From Andreprevotia lacus DSM 23236 (lineage in GTDB: Bacteria > Pseudomonadota > Gammaproteobacteria > Burkholderiales > Chitinibacteraceae): a stretch of DNA of 64,000 nt. Of this stretch, positions 40,306 to 50,129 are shown piece by piece. Positions within the stretch are counted from its first letter, which is position 1. Each line of letters begins with the position of its first letter. The DNA lies in the NCBI RefSeq assembly GCF_900176275.1, contig NZ_FWXD01000013.1, positions 1-64,000 of the forward strand, written 5' to 3'. The notes under the pieces are model-generated. The model saw only the letters and a program-made list of their open reading frames with translations, had not been told where the DNA came from and searched no databases. The position numbers and the translations under genes are program-made.

Positions 40306-40571
40306 CCTATCAGCTGCGGAATGCTCTGAAACAACCGGATAGTGTAATCCATGGCGGTTTCAATCATCCACGGCCCGGCCAGCAGAAACACCAGGAACGC
40401 CACCAGCAGCTTGGGGATGAACGACAGCGTGGCTTCGTTGATCTGCGTGGCGGCCTGGAAAATACTCACGATCAGGCCGGTGACCAGCGCAGCCAGCAGC
40501 ATCGGCCCCGCCAGCAGAACCAGCAGTTCCATCGCGCGCTGTATGACCGTGATGACTGTTTCCGGCGTCAT
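40302..40571 (-). CDS. fliQ: flagellar export apparatus protein FliQ
   Basis: FliQ is a small two-helix membrane protein of the export gate. Its 89 residues and two hydrophobic hairpins (LLVLLAGPMLLAALVTGLIV; LLVAFLVFLLAGPWMIETAM) match the family, with the IFQAATQINEATLSFIPK linker typical of FliQ. It starts 3 bp after fliP. Confidence 0.95.
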   Translation of the reverse strand: MTPETVITVIQRAMELLVLLAGPMLLAALVTGLIVSIFQAATQINEATLSFIPKLLVAFLVFLLAGPWMIETAMDYTIRLFQSIPQLIG

Positions 40572-40574
40572 GGG

Positions 40575-41312
40575 CTAACCCTGCAGGAAGCTTTGCACCA
40601 GCGACCCCATCAGCAGGGTCCAGCCGTCCACCAGTACGAACAGCATCAGCTTGAACGGCAAGGAAATGATCACTGGCGACACCATCATCATGCCCATGGC
40701 CATCAGGATACTGGCCACCACAAAGTCGATGATGATGAAGGGAATGAACACCAGGAAGCCGATCTGGAATGCCGTTTTCAGTTCACTGGTTACAAAGGCC
40801 GGCACCAGCACGCGCAGGCTCACATCCTCCGGCCCGTTCGGGCGCTTCATGCCCGATACATCGAGGAAGAAGCCCAGATCCTTCTGCCGCGTCTGCTTGA
40901 GCATGAACTCCTTCAGCGGCACCGAACCTTTGTCGAGCATCTCGTTGAAGCCGATTTTCTGCTCGGCATACGGTTGGTACGCCTGCGAATACACCTTGTC
41001 CAAGGTCGGTGCCATCACGAAAAAGGTGAGGAACAGCGACAAGCCGATAATCACCTGATTGGGCGGCGCCTGGATCGTACCCATGGCCTGGCGGAGCAGC
41101 GACAGCACGATGACGATGCGGGTGAACGCCGTCATCATCAGCAGCAGCGCCGGCAAAAAGGTCAGCGCCGTCAGGAACAGCAGCGTCTGGATCGGCAGCG
41201 AATAGTTGGTGCTGCCGCCCGCCGGCGTGGCCGACATGAAGGGGATGCCCGGATCGGCAGCCAGCACGGCACCACTGATCAGCAGCAACAGGATGGGCAG
41301 CCAGCGCTTCAT
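40575..41312 (-). CDS. fliP: flagellar export apparatus protein FliP
   Basis: FliP is the main component of the export gate. The 245-residue protein starts with a cleavable signal ([18 protein letters not shown]) as is usual for FliP and has the signatures [41 protein letters not shown] split over the last helices, and [15 protein letters not shown] chose the ATG at 41310-41312 because it overlaps the fliO stop (ATGA) and gives the signal peptide; the frame is open 36 bp further upstream. Confidence 0.95.
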   Translation of the reverse strand: MKRWLPILLLLISGAVLAADPGIPFMSATPAGGSTNYSLPIQTLLFLTALTFLPALLLMMTAFTRIVIVLSLLRQAMGTIQAPPNQVIIGLSLFLTFFVMAPTLDKVYSQAYQPYAEQKIGFNEMLDKGSVPLKEFMLKQTRQKDLGFFLDVSGMKRPNGPEDVSLRVLVPAFVTSELKTAFQIGFLVFIPFIIIDFVVASILMAMGMMMVSPVIISLPFKLMLFVLVDGWTLLMGSLVQSFLQG

Positions 41313-41821
41313 GCCTGCCCCTTGCGCTGCAGCGCCTTGCTCAGCCAATCGGCAAACGGCGGCAGCGGCGCCGGGCTGGCGGCGGCCTGCTCGGGCCGGG
41401 GCCGCTCATGCAGCTTGTTGACGGCTTGCGCGGTTACACCCAGCACCAGCCAGGTATCGTCGACTTCCACGATCACCACGCGCTCCTTGGGGCCGACCAT
41501 CACGCCCGATACCACGCGCAAACGTGTACCGGCCGCCATGGGCAGCATGGAAAAACGACGCATCAGCCAGGCTGCAGCCACCACCAGGGCCAGCACCAGC
41601 AGCAAGGCAAACACGACCTGGGTAAATTGCCCTGCCAATGAAGGCGGCGCGTAGCTGGTTAGCGGCACGCTGGCGGCAGCAACATGCGGAACTGCGCTGA
41701 CCATGCTGGCAGCACTAGCGGCCGCAGAGGCCACACTGGCACCCGACGCATCGCCCGCAGCCTGCGCCACGGCGCACAGCAACAGACCCGGCAAGACCAG
41801 CGCGCGCAAGACTGCGCGCAT
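41309..41821 (-). CDS. fliO: flagellar biosynthesis protein FliO
   Basis: FliO is a poorly conserved membrane protein that helps assemble FliP rings. This 170-residue product has an N-terminal signal-like segment ([15 protein letters not shown]), an Ala/Ser/Val-rich periplasmic stretch, one membrane helix ([20 protein letters not shown], about 90-110) and a small beta-rich cytoplasmic domain ([20 protein letters not shown], then [13 protein letters not shown]). Position between fliN and fliP and the overlapping start/stop codons support the call. Confidence 0.88.
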   Translation of the reverse strand: MRAVLRALVLPGLLLCAVAQAAGDASGASVASAAASAASMVSAVPHVAAASVPLTSYAPPSLAGQFTQVVFALLLVLALVVAAAWLMRRFSMLPMAAGTRLRVVSGVMVGPKERVVIVEVDDTWLVLGVTAQAVNKLHERPRPEQAAASPAPLPPFADWLSKALQRKGQA

Positions 41822-42261
41822 TATTTGTGCAGACGGCGAATGCGCTCCGCCGGCGTGATGATGTCGGTAAGACGGATACCGAACTTGTCGTTGACGACCA
41901 CGACTTCGCCCTGTGCGATCAGACAGCCGTTGACCAGCACGTCCATCGGCTCACCGGCAAGGCCGTCAAGCTCGACCACCGAGCCTTGCGCCAGTTGCAG
42001 CAGGCTGCGAATGGCAATCTTGGTGCGGCCCAGCTCCACGGTCAGTGTGACCGGGATGTCCAGGATCATGTCGATGTTGCCGGAGGTGTTGCCGGCAATT
42101 TGCGGGGTGTCGAAGCGCTCGAAAATATCGGCAGCCTGCATGGAAGGGGCTGCACCTGCCGTTTCGGTAGCCGTTGCTTCTACCTCGGCCTGCTCGGCCA
42201 TGGCTGCGGCCCAATCGTCCATTGCTGCATCATCATCCTGCGATGCGTTATCTTCAGCCAT
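41821..42261 (-). CDS. fliN: flagellar motor switch protein FliN
   Basis: FliN is part of the C-ring that sets rotation direction. The 146-residue protein has an acidic, Ala-rich N-terminus and a C-terminal SPOA/SpoA-like domain (about 70-146: ILDIPVTLTVELGRTKIAI, LLQLAQGSVVELDGLAGEP, DVLVNGCLIAQGEVVVV, DKFGIRLTDII), the classic FliN signature. It overlaps fliM by 8 bp at its start and shares a base with the fliO start at its stop. Confidence 0.95.
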   Translation of the reverse strand: MAEDNASQDDDAAMDDWAAAMAEQAEVEATATETAGAAPSMQAADIFERFDTPQIAGNTSGNIDMILDIPVTLTVELGRTKIAIRSLLQLAQGSVVELDGLAGEPMDVLVNGCLIAQGEVVVVNDKFGIRLTDIITPAERIRRLHK

Positions 42262-43267
42262 TGCCCTCTCCCTGACCGTCCTGGCCTGAACTTTCGGCCT
42301 CCGGCCCGTTCAGGATGCGGTTCACTTTCAATGCATATTGGCCGTTGAGGATACCATACTTGCATTCGAGCACCGGCACGCCGTCCACCTCGGCCACGAT
42401 GGCTTCGGGCACGTCCATCGAGATCACGTCACCGGCTTTCAGGTTGATGATGTCGCCCAGCGTGATGCGCGCGTTGCCCAGATTGGCGACCAGATCAACC
42501 TCGGCCCCCTGCACCTGTTTCTTGAGCAGGCTGACCCAGCGCGTATCGGCCTCGATACGGTCGGCCTGCATGGTGCTGTAGAGCATGTCGCGGATCGGTT
42601 CGATCATCGAATACGGGAAGCAGACGTGGAAATCACCACCGCCCGAGCCCAACTCGATCTTGAAGGTATAGGCCACCACCACTTCGGTCGGCGTGGCAAT
42701 GTTGGCAAACTGCGTGTTCATTTCCGAGCGCTGGTAAGCAAACTCGCATTCGAACACCGGCTTCCAGGCTTTTTCGTATTCTTCGAACACCACCTCCAGC
42801 AGGCGCTGGATGATGCGCTGCTCGGTCGGCGTGAAGTCACGGCCTTCCACGCGCACGTGGTAACGACCATCAGAGCCGAACAGGTTGTCCACCACCAGGA
42901 ATACCAGGTCGGGATCGAAAATGAACAGGCCGGTGCCACGCAGCGGCTTCATGTTGATCAGGTTGAGGTTGGTGGGCACCACGAGGTTGCGGATGAATTC
43001 GCTGTACTTTTGCACCCGCACCGGGCCGACCGAGATTTCGGCATTGCGGCGCATGAAGTTGAACAGCGCAATACGCAGGTAGCGGGCAAAACGCTCGTTG
43101 ATGATTTCGAGCGTCGGCATCCGGCCACGGACGATGCGCTCCTGCCGGCCAATATCGTAGGCGCGTACCGACGACGCGTCGACTTGATCGTCGCCGCTGT
43201 CCTCCTCCCCGGTCACACCGCGCAGTAGCGCGTCGACCTCTTCCTGGGAAAGGATATCGTCTGCCAT
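42254..43267 (-). CDS. fliM: flagellar motor switch protein FliM
   Basis: FliM binds CheY-P and carries the switch. The 337-residue protein has the N-terminal CheY-binding peptide (DILSQEEVDALLRGV), the central CheC-like domain with LEIINERFARYLRIALF, GTGLFIFDPDLVFLVVDNLFG, and a C-terminal SPOA domain (VDLVANLGNARITLGDIINL). It follows fliL by 43 bp. Confidence 0.96.
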   Translation of the reverse strand: MADDILSQEEVDALLRGVTGEEDSGDDQVDASSVRAYDIGRQERIVRGRMPTLEIINERFARYLRIALFNFMRRNAEISVGPVRVQKYSEFIRNLVVPTNLNLINMKPLRGTGLFIFDPDLVFLVVDNLFGSDGRYHVRVEGRDFTPTEQRIIQRLLEVVFEEYEKAWKPVFECEFAYQRSEMNTQFANIATPTEVVVAYTFKIELGSGGGDFHVCFPYSMIEPIRDMLYSTMQADRIEADTRWVSLLKKQVQGAEVDLVANLGNARITLGDIINLKAGDVISMDVPEAIVAEVDGVPVLECKYGILNGQYALKVNRILNGPEAESSGQDGQGEGNG

Positions 43268-43310
43268 GCTCTAATCCGTCACCGTTGACTATCTAAACCG
43301 GTTTATCGGC

Positions 43311-43856
43311 TTATTGCACAATAAATGTAGTGAAATTAACGGAAAGCACGCCCTCGTCCTCCCCTTCCACGCCGAGTATCTTGTTGACCAGCTTGCGTAT
43401 GTCCTTGCCCAGCTTGTCACGTTTGCTCACATCACGCGCATCGTCCGGCTTTTGCGCGCTCAGGAACAGGTTGATCTGCCCCTGGATTTTCGGCAAGTAC
43501 TGCTTCACCTTCTCCGATGTTTCACTATCGGCGACTTCGAGCGAAATGTCGGTTTGCAACACGGCAGATTGATCGCCGTTGCTCAGATTGACCGTCACCT
43601 GCTGCAGCTTTTCAAACACGGGCGGGTGCGCGTCCTTCTTTTCTTCCTTCTTCTTTTTCTTCTCGGGCTTGGCGGCTTCCTGGCCATGCGGCGCGGCCTC
43701 GGCCACGGCTTCGTCCACCGATGCATCCTTGTTGCCCATCAGCAGGAAAGCGGCAACACCACCCACCACCAACAGCAATACCAGCAGTAGCACGATCACG
43801 ATGATCAGCAGGAAATTCTTCTTGCCCTTGGGGGCATCGCTCTTGGCTTCAGCCAT
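43311..43856 (-). CDS. fliL: flagellar basal body-associated protein FliL
   Basis: FliL is an inner-membrane protein that surrounds the stators and supports motor torque. The 181-residue product has a short basic N-terminus, one membrane helix (FLLIIVIVLLLVLLLVVGG, about 14-35), a lysine/glutamate-rich linker (EKKKKKEEKKD) and a periplasmic domain ending VNFTTFIVQ. The frame is open for 37 more codons, but the ATG at 43854-43856 starts the family N-terminus MAEAKSDAPKGKKNF. A minus-strand promoter (43944-43972) lies upstream. Confidence 0.92.
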   Translation of the reverse strand: MAEAKSDAPKGKKNFLLIIVIVLLLVLLLVVGGVAAFLLMGNKDASVDEAVAEAAPHGQEAAKPEKKKKKEEKKDAHPPVFEKLQQVTVNLSNGDQSAVLQTDISLEVADSETSEKVKQYLPKIQGQINLFLSAQKPDDARDVSKRDKLGKDIRKLVNKILGVEGEDEGVLSVNFTTFIVQ

Positions 43857-43897
43857 GTTTTTAGTCACCTGATCGCAAACGGGGTGCGCAAGTATAA

Positions 43898-43921
43898 ATG
43901 CCCCAGGCGTAGCTGGGGCAT
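43898..43921 (-). terminator. hairpin between fliK and fliL
   Basis: ATGCCCCAG (43898-43906) and CTGGGGCAT (43913-43921) form a perfect 9-bp stem with a 6-nt loop. Read leftwards it is followed by TTATACTT rather than a pure T-run. It lies downstream of the candidate fliL promoter, so it may lie in the fliL leader rather than simply terminate fliK. Confidence 0.45.
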
Positions 43922-43943
43922 CAGGCGCTTGCACGCTCAGCTC

Positions 43944-43972
43944 TTTATAATGCAAAAAACGAGCCAAAACAA
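43944..43972 (-). promoter_or_regulatory. candidate promoter for fliLMNOPQR
   Basis: Read leftwards, TTGTTT (43972-43967) and TATAAA (43949-43944) are 17 bp apart, 88 bp before the fliL start. It resembles a sigma-70 rather than a sigma-54 or sigma-28 flagellar promoter. Confidence 0.45.
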
Positions 43973-44030
43973 GCAGTAAGCGCCAGCTCTTCAGAGATGA
44001 CTTTGACTATGTCGTATCCGGTCGCAGCAA

Positions 44031-45167
44031 TCAGACGTAAAGATTGAGCCCGCTGCGCGCTACCGGCACGCGAATTTCACCCAGATTGCTGGTTGTCAGC
44101 GCGCCACGATCAAGGCCGGCGTTGCCCGCCTGCGCATAGCCGGGCTGGCGCTGCTCGCGTCCGTCGGGCTGCTGATTAAACTGACTGAACTGGCTGGCCT
44201 GTTGCTGTGCCTGCTGGTTGAGCGAGTCGGATGCCACCTGCACATTGGCCAGCGTGATGCCCTGATCGGCCAGCAGCGCGGTCAGCTTGGGCGTGGCGGC
44301 GGCCAGCGCCTCGCGCACATTGGCGTGCTGCGAGGTAAAGGTCACGCTGGCCTGATCAGCCGCCATCGACAGCTTGACCTCCATCGGCCCCAGATGCGGC
44401 GGATTAAGCTGCATCTCGATGTGCTGCTCCTGCTTGCTCAGCATCAGCGACACGCGTTGCGCAACTGCATCACCCCAGCGGTCACTGCCCACCTGTGGTT
44501 GTACCGTGTGGGTGGGCACCTTGGCCGTTGCAGCGGCATCATCGGTGCGCGGCTTGTTCTGCGCGGCGGTCAGATGCTGGCTGAGCTGGCGCGAGAAATC
44601 GCCGGCGGTATCCTGCCCTTTGTCATCGTCCAGTTGCGGCAAGCTTTTCCCCAGGCCGGCAATATCTTCCGCCTTTTGCTCCTTGCCATCGCCGGCAGCG
44701 GCGAGCAGATCGCTGGCCTTGGCACCCTTGCCGTCCTTGCCCGCGCCCAGCAGCACATCACCCAGCTTGGCATCCTTGCTGTCTTTGCTCCCCTTGCCGT
44801 TGATGAGGAGATTACCGGCAAGCGCCTGCACCTCACTCCCCTTGACCTGCGTCTGCGGCAACTGCGGCTGGGCTACCGCCTGCTGCATGCTTTGCAGCAT
44901 GGCCAGCCATGCCTGGGCCGCAGCCTGCGGGTCTACGACCTGGGTCTGCACCGCCGTGGTGTCCGGCCCGGTATCCTGCGGCGTCGCCGGCTGCGTGGCG
45001 GGCTGGGCCGTCGTCGGCGTGCTGCCCTGGCCTGCTGCCGGCTTGGGGGTCATTTCCTTGTTCAGCGCCTGATCGAAGCCACCCTCGCCGCCCTGATCGC
45101 CCGCTTTGCTGGTACTCTGGGATGATGCATTGGGCAGCTTGGCGATGAAATTCACTGCACTGGTCAT
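44031..45167 (-). CDS. fliK: flagellar hook-length control protein FliK
   Basis: FliK is the secreted ruler that fixes hook length and switches export specificity. The 378-residue protein has a long, low-complexity N-terminal part rich in Gln, Ala, Pro and Asp/Lys (with GKDGKGAK-type repeats) and the conserved C-terminal Flg_hook domain (about 250-340: MQLNPPHLGPMEVKLSMA, then TPKLTALLADQGITLANVQV). The ATG at 45165-45167 has AGGAG at 7 bp. It is divergent from flhB and upstream of the fliL-fliR block. Confidence 0.93.
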   Translation of the reverse strand: MTSAVNFIAKLPNASSQSTSKAGDQGGEGGFDQALNKEMTPKPAAGQGSTPTTAQPATQPATPQDTGPDTTAVQTQVVDPQAAAQAWLAMLQSMQQAVAQPQLPQTQVKGSEVQALAGNLLINGKGSKDSKDAKLGDVLLGAGKDGKGAKASDLLAAAGDGKEQKAEDIAGLGKSLPQLDDDKGQDTAGDFSRQLSQHLTAAQNKPRTDDAAATAKVPTHTVQPQVGSDRWGDAVAQRVSLMLSKQEQHIEMQLNPPHLGPMEVKLSMAADQASVTFTSQHANVREALAAATPKLTALLADQGITLANVQVASDSLNQQAQQQASQFSQFNQQPDGREQRQPGYAQAGNAGLDRGALTTSNLGEIRVPVARSGLNLYV

Positions 45168-45259
45168 GGGGCAACTCCTGATACGGTTGCAACTGATCAA
45201 GCAAATCCCGCGCCAGCCCGTGGCGACCCCATCCACCCCACACCGCTGAAGGAGGCAGC

Positions 45260-46396
45260 ATGGCCGAAGATTCCGATCTCGAACGGACCGAGCCGCCTTC
45301 GGGGCGACGGCTGGATGAAGCCCGCGCCAAGGGGCAGATTCCGCGCTCGCAAGAGCTGGTGACCTTTGCGGTGGTCATGGGCGGCCTGATCGCCTTCCTG
45401 AGCAGCGCGCCCGACCTGTTCCATACCCTGTCGGGCATCATGCGGGCCGAGCTGAATTTCGATCACGCCACGCTGGCCAACCCCAAGATCATGGGCGAGC
45501 ACTTCACCGCCGCCTGCCGTACCGCGCTGATGGCCTGCTTGCCCGTATTCGCCACCACGGCACTGGCCGCCATCGCCGCGCCGCTGCTGATCGGCGGCTG
45601 GCTGTTCACCTTTGAAACGCTCGCGCCCAACTTCGCGCGCATGAACCCGATGTCGGGCATTGCCCGCATGTTCTCGGTGCGCGCGCTGGTAGAGATGAGC
45701 AAGGCTATCCTCAAATCCGGCCTGATCGGCGGGGTGGCAGCTGCGGTGATCTGGCACGAGCGCGACCAGTTCCTGCAATTGATCAACATGCCGCCCGACA
45801 GCGGCCTGCTTTACCTGTGGCAGATGATCCGCTTTACCTTGCTGCTGGTGGCCGGCTCGATGATCATCATCGTCGCCATCGACGTGCCCTATCAGCTCTG
45901 GGACTACACCAAGGGCTTGCGCATGACCAAGGAAGAGGTCAAGCAGGAAGCCAAGGAATCGGAAGGCGATCCGCAGGTCAAGGGGCGCATTCGCCAACTG
46001 CAACGCGAGGCCGCGCGCAAGCGCATGATGAGCGAAATCCCCAAGGCGGATGTCGTTGTCACCAACCCGACCCACTATGCGGTGGCACTGCGCTACACCG
46101 AGGAAATGCGTGCGCCTATAGTGGTGGCCAAGGGCGCCTTCCTGCTGGCCGAGCGCATCATCGATATCGCCAGGGACAACAAGATATCGGTGGTGCGCAC
46201 GCCGCCATTTGCCCGCGCGCTCTATCATCATACCGAACTGGGCGAGGAGATCCCCGCCGCGTTGTATACTGCGGCAGCCGAAGTACTGGCATACATTTAC
46301 CAGCTCAAGCAGTGGCACCGCCACGGCGGCGAGCAGCCGCAGCTGAATGACGATTTGCCCGTACCCGGCGAGCTGGACCCGGGCGGCGTCGAATGA
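45260..46396 (+). CDS. flhB: flagellar export switch protein FlhB
   Basis: FlhB is an export-gate membrane protein whose cytoplasmic domain self-cleaves to switch export from hook to filament substrates. The 378-residue product has four membrane segments and the autocleavage motif NPTH with N269-P270, the same positions as in E. coli. It starts with a strong GAAGGAGG ribosome site. It is divergent from fliK, with 92 bp between. flhA follows 35 bp downstream. Confidence 0.96.
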   Translation: MAEDSDLERTEPPSGRRLDEARAKGQIPRSQELVTFAVVMGGLIAFLSSAPDLFHTLSGIMRAELNFDHATLANPKIMGEHFTAACRTALMACLPVFATTALAAIAAPLLIGGWLFTFETLAPNFARMNPMSGIARMFSVRALVEMSKAILKSGLIGGVAAAVIWHERDQFLQLINMPPDSGLLYLWQMIRFTLLLVAGSMIIIVAIDVPYQLWDYTKGLRMTKEEVKQEAKESEGDPQVKGRIRQLQREAARKRMMSEIPKADVVVTNPTHYAVALRYTEEMRAPIVVAKGAFLLAERIIDIARDNKISVVRTPPFARALYHHTELGEEIPAALYTAAAEVLAYIYQLKQWHRHGGEQPQLNDDLPVPGELDPGGVE

Positions 46397-46431
46397 TGCC
46401 GGCGCACTAGCAGACAGGCCTGGAACGACAC

Positions 46432-48522
46432 GTGTGGCGTAATTTCAATCTGACCCGGTTGGCCGGCCCCGCGCTGGTACTGATGGTACTCGGCATGATG
46501 ATCCTGCCGTTGCCCTCGCCGGTGCTGGACTTCTTCTTTACCTTCAATATCGCCATTTCGATCATCGTGCTGATGGTCAGCCTGTACACGCGCGAGCCGC
46601 TGGAGTTCTCCAGCTTCCCCACCGTGCTGCTGTTCACCACGCTGCTGCGGCTGTCGCTCAACGTGGCCTCGACCAAGCTGGTGCTCACCGAGGGCCACAC
46701 CGGTGCTGGCGCGGCCGGCCAGGTGATCGAGGCATTCGGCCACGTGCTGATTGGCGACAACCTTACCGTCGGCATCATTGCCTTCATCATCCTCACCATC
46801 ATCAACTTCGTGGTGATTACCAAGGGTGCCGGGCGGATCGCCGAAGTGAGCGCCCGCTTCACGCTGGATGCCATGCCCGGCAAACAGATGGCCATCGACG
46901 CCGACCTCAACGCCGGCCTGATCGGCGAAGAGGACGCGCGCAAGCGCCGCGCCGTCATCGCGCAGGAAGCAGACTTTTTCGGCTCCATGGACGGTGCCAG
47001 CAAATTCGTGCGTGGCGATGCGGTCGCCGGCATCATGGTGATGCTGATCAACATCGTCGGCGGCCTCATCGTCGGCATGGTGCAGCACGATCTGGCCTTT
47101 GCCGAAGCGGGCAAGACCTACACCCTGCTCACCATCGGTGACGGTCTGGTCGCGCAGATTCCCGGCCTCATCATCTCGGTGGCCGCCGGTGTGGTGGTAT
47201 CCCGCGTTGGCACCGACAGCGACCTGTCCGAGCAACTACTGGGGCAGATGTTTGCCAAACCGCAGGTGCTGTACGTGACCGCTGCAGTGATGACCGTACT
47301 GGGCCTGATCCCCGGCATGCCGCATATTGCCTTCCTGCTGATGGCCGCCATGGCAGGCGGACTGGCATGGTGGCTGGACGAACAGGAAAAGAAAAAACAA
47401 CTCGAACCCAAGGCCGGCCCGGGGCAACCCGGCGGTGCAGCCCCCGGCGGTGGCGGCGCGCCGCCCGGCGAGCAGCCGCTGCAGGAAGTGGGCTGGAACG
47501 ACGTACAGCCGGTCGACCCGGTGGGGCTGGAGGTCGGCTACCGCATCATTCCGCTGGTGGACCGCAACCAGGATGGCGAGCTGTTGCGGCGCATACGCGG
47601 CATACGCAAGAAGATCGCGCAGGAGCTGGGCTTTCTGGTGCCGGCCGTGCACATCCGCGACAACCTCGAACTCAAGCCCAACCAGTACCGCATCCAGCTC
47701 AAGGGCGTAGACGTGGGCATGGGCGAGGCCTACGTCGGCCAGTGGCTGGCCATCAACCCCGGCAACGCCGTGGGCCAGTTGCCCGGCACGCCAACCATAG
47801 ACCCCACCTTCGGGCTGCCCGCCATCTGGGTGGACGCCAGCCTGCGCGACAACGCCCAGGCCATGGGCTACACCGTGGTCGATGCCTCCACCGTGGTCGG
47901 CACGCATATCTCCAACGTGCTGCAAAGCCATGCCGCCGAATTGCTCGGCCGCGAGGAAGTGCAGCAATTGCTCGATCATTTCGGCAAGGAAGCGCCAAAA
48001 CTGGTCGAAGACCTGGTACCAAAAGTGATACCGGTTGGCACCTTGCAGAAAGTTCTTCAGAATTTACTTGAAGAAGGGATGCATATCCGCGACCTGAGGA
48101 CGATACTGGAAACACTGGGCGAGCAGATCGTGCGCACGCAGGATATCGATGATCTGACCGCCGCCGTGCGGGTGGCGCTGGGTCGCGCGATCATCCACCA
48201 GCTGTTCCCCGGCGAGGACGAGCTGCCTGTCGTTGCACTGGAACCACAGCTGGAAAACATCCTGATGTCGGCCGCTGCCGGCAAATCGCAAGGCGGGCTG
48301 GAACCGGGGCTGGCAGAGCGGCTGCTCAAGCAGGCCTCGCAGCTGACCGAGCAGATGGAAGCGCAGGGTTTGAATACGGTATTGATCACGCCGGGACAAT
48401 TGCGGCCGATGCTGAGCCGCTTCCTGCGGCGCTCGATACCCAATCTGCGGGTGATCGCGCATACGGAAATTCCGGACAGCAAGACCATCCGCATCGTCGG
48501 CGTCTTGGGTGCGGCAGGCTAA
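46432..48522 (+). CDS. flhA: flagellar export protein FlhA
   Basis: FlhA forms the nonameric ring of the export gate and its cytoplasmic domain docks chaperone-substrate complexes. The 696-residue protein has eight N-terminal membrane segments (to about 310), the conserved FHIPEP-family loop (ITKGAGRIAEVSARFTLDAM, then PGKQMAIDADLNAGLI) and the C-terminal cytoplasmic domain with a Gly/Pro-rich linker (GQPGGAAPGGGGAPPGEQ). Initiation is at GTG (46432), as no ATG is available in frame before the first membrane segment. Confidence 0.95.
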   Translation: MWRNFNLTRLAGPALVLMVLGMMILPLPSPVLDFFFTFNIAISIIVLMVSLYTREPLEFSSFPTVLLFTTLLRLSLNVASTKLVLTEGHTGAGAAGQVIEAFGHVLIGDNLTVGIIAFIILTIINFVVITKGAGRIAEVSARFTLDAMPGKQMAIDADLNAGLIGEEDARKRRAVIAQEADFFGSMDGASKFVRGDAVAGIMVMLINIVGGLIVGMVQHDLAFAEAGKTYTLLTIGDGLVAQIPGLIISVAAGVVVSRVGTDSDLSEQLLGQMFAKPQVLYVTAAVMTVLGLIPGMPHIAFLLMAAMAGGLAWWLDEQEKKKQLEPKAGPGQPGGAAPGGGGAPPGEQPLQEVGWNDVQPVDPVGLEVGYRIIPLVDRNQDGELLRRIRGIRKKIAQELGFLVPAVHIRDNLELKPNQYRIQLKGVDVGMGEAYVGQWLAINPGNAVGQLPGTPTIDPTFGLPAIWVDASLRDNAQAMGYTVVDASTVVGTHISNVLQSHAAELLGREEVQQLLDHFGKEAPKLVEDLVPKVIPVGTLQKVLQNLLEEGMHIRDLRTILETLGEQIVRTQDIDDLTAAVRVALGRAIIHQLFPGEDELPVVALEPQLENILMSAAAGKSQGGLEPGLAERLLKQASQLTEQMEAQGLNTVLITPGQLRPMLSRFLRRSIPNLRVIAHTEIPDSKTIRIVGVLGAAG

Positions 48523-48599
48523 GCGCGCAAGGCAAATCAGCGGCAAACGCAGCAAAACAGGCATAATCCGCCCTTAACCAGAGACAACAGCAACCGGAC

Positions 48600-50129
48600 A
48601 TGGTCGTCAAAAAGTTTTACGGTGCCACGACACGCGATGCGCTCCGCCAGGTTCGGGATGAACTTGGCCCGGACGCGCTCATCCTGTCGAACCGCCAGGT
48701 AGCAGGCGGCGGCATCGAGATCATGGCCGTGGCCGACGCTGACGTGGCAGCCATCACCAGCACGCAAACCGCGCAACCGGCCCCCAAGCCGTCGCCGCGC
48801 GCCGTGCAGAATGGCGCCCGTCTGATGCGCAGCGCACAAGAGCCACCGGCCGCCGCGCCGGTGTCCAAGGCCATTGCGCGCTCTTACGCCATTCCGGACG
48901 ACGACGAAGAACCCACGCTGGACGACGTGCCGACCGAACCGCCGCCCCCCGCCCGGGAAGAGCCGCTGCTGGTCCGCAGCAACCGCCCCAAGCCGCAAAC
49001 GCTGCAGGACTTTGCCGTTGCGCGCCAGCAGCTGATTGAGGCGGCACAACCGGCGCCCGCACCGGTGCCACCGCGCCGGCCGCCGGAAAAAATGCCCACC
49101 TTCCGCTTCGAGGACGAAGCGCCAGAGTCCGCCGAGCCGGCCGCCCCGGTGGCCGACAAGGAGGCGATGGAAGACATCGCGCGCGAGATCCGCATGCTGC
49201 GCGGACTGCTGGAAAGCCAGCTGGCCGGTATGGCCTGGGGCGAGCTGGCCAAGCACGCGCCGGAAAAGCTCGAAGCCTTGCGCCAGTTGCTGGCCGTCGG
49301 TTTCTGCCCCGCGCTGGCCCGCCAACTCATCGACAAGATGCCGTCCGGTCTTGGCTTCGACCAGGGGCTGCGCTGGATCAAGGCTGCGATTGCACACAAC
49401 CTGCCTGCCGCCAGCAATGGCGAAGACCTGATTACCAATGGTGGTACCTATGCACTGATCGGCCCGACCGGTGTCGGCAAGACCACCACGGTGGCCAAGC
49501 TGGCCGCGCGCTGCGCGCTGATGTACGGCCCCGAATCGGTGGCCTTGCTGACCACCGACAGCTACCGGATCGGCGCGCACGACCAATTGCGCATCTACGG
49601 CCGCATCATCGGCGTGCCGGTGCACGAAATCCGCGACGATACCGACCTTGAGCTGACCTTGGCTGACCTGTCCGACCGCCATCTGGTGCTGATCGACACG
49701 GTCGGCATGGGCCAGCGCGATACCCGCGTCGGCCAGCAGCTCAAGCTCTTTGAGCAGGATCAGGTGCAGACGCTGTTGCTGCTTGCCGCCAACGCCGCAC
49801 CCGCCACGCTGGACGATGTGGCGCGCCGCTACCAGAACCAGCATCTGGCCGGCTGCATCGTCACCAAACTCGACGAAGCGATGAGCCTGGGCGGCTGCCT
49901 GGATGTCGCCATCCGCCACAAGCTCAAGCTGCACTTCATCACCAACGGCCAGCGCGTGCCGGAAGACCTGCACGGCGCCCGCATCGATTACCTGATCGAC
50001 CGCACCTTCCGCGGTGAAACGCAAAAAGCCTTCCAGCTGCAGAACGATGAATACCCGCTGTTCATGGGTGCATCGGGCGTGAGCAGCGACAAGGACATCA
50101 AGCTCAATCTGGGTGGCATCCGTGGCTAA
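48600..50129 (+). CDS. flhF: flagellar biosynthesis GTPase FlhF
   Basis: FlhF is an SRP-type GTPase that determines flagellar number and polar placement. The 509-residue protein has a variable, proline-rich basic B domain (about 60-190), then the N and G domains. The P-loop GPTGVGKTTT begins at residue 288 (lysine 294), with TTDSYRIGAHDQLRIYG and the VLIDTVGMGQRD (G3), TKLDEA (G4) motifs intact. It overlaps flhG by about 8 bp, the usual FlhF-FlhG pairing. Confidence 0.95.
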   Translation: MVVKKFYGATTRDALRQVRDELGPDALILSNRQVAGGGIEIMAVADADVAAITSTQTAQPAPKPSPRAVQNGARLMRSAQEPPAAAPVSKAIARSYAIPDDDEEPTLDDVPTEPPPPAREEPLLVRSNRPKPQTLQDFAVARQQLIEAAQPAPAPVPPRRPPEKMPTFRFEDEAPESAEPAAPVADKEAMEDIAREIRMLRGLLESQLAGMAWGELAKHAPEKLEALRQLLAVGFCPALARQLIDKMPSGLGFDQGLRWIKAAIAHNLPAASNGEDLITNGGTYALIGPTGVGKTTTVAKLAARCALMYGPESVALLTTDSYRIGAHDQLRIYGRIIGVPVHEIRDDTDLELTLADLSDRHLVLIDTVGMGQRDTRVGQQLKLFEQDQVQTLLLLAANAAPATLDDVARRYQNQHLAGCIVTKLDEAMSLGGCLDVAIRHKLKLHFITNGQRVPEDLHGARIDYLIDRTFRGETQKAFQLQNDEYPLFMGASGVSSDKDIKLNLGGIRG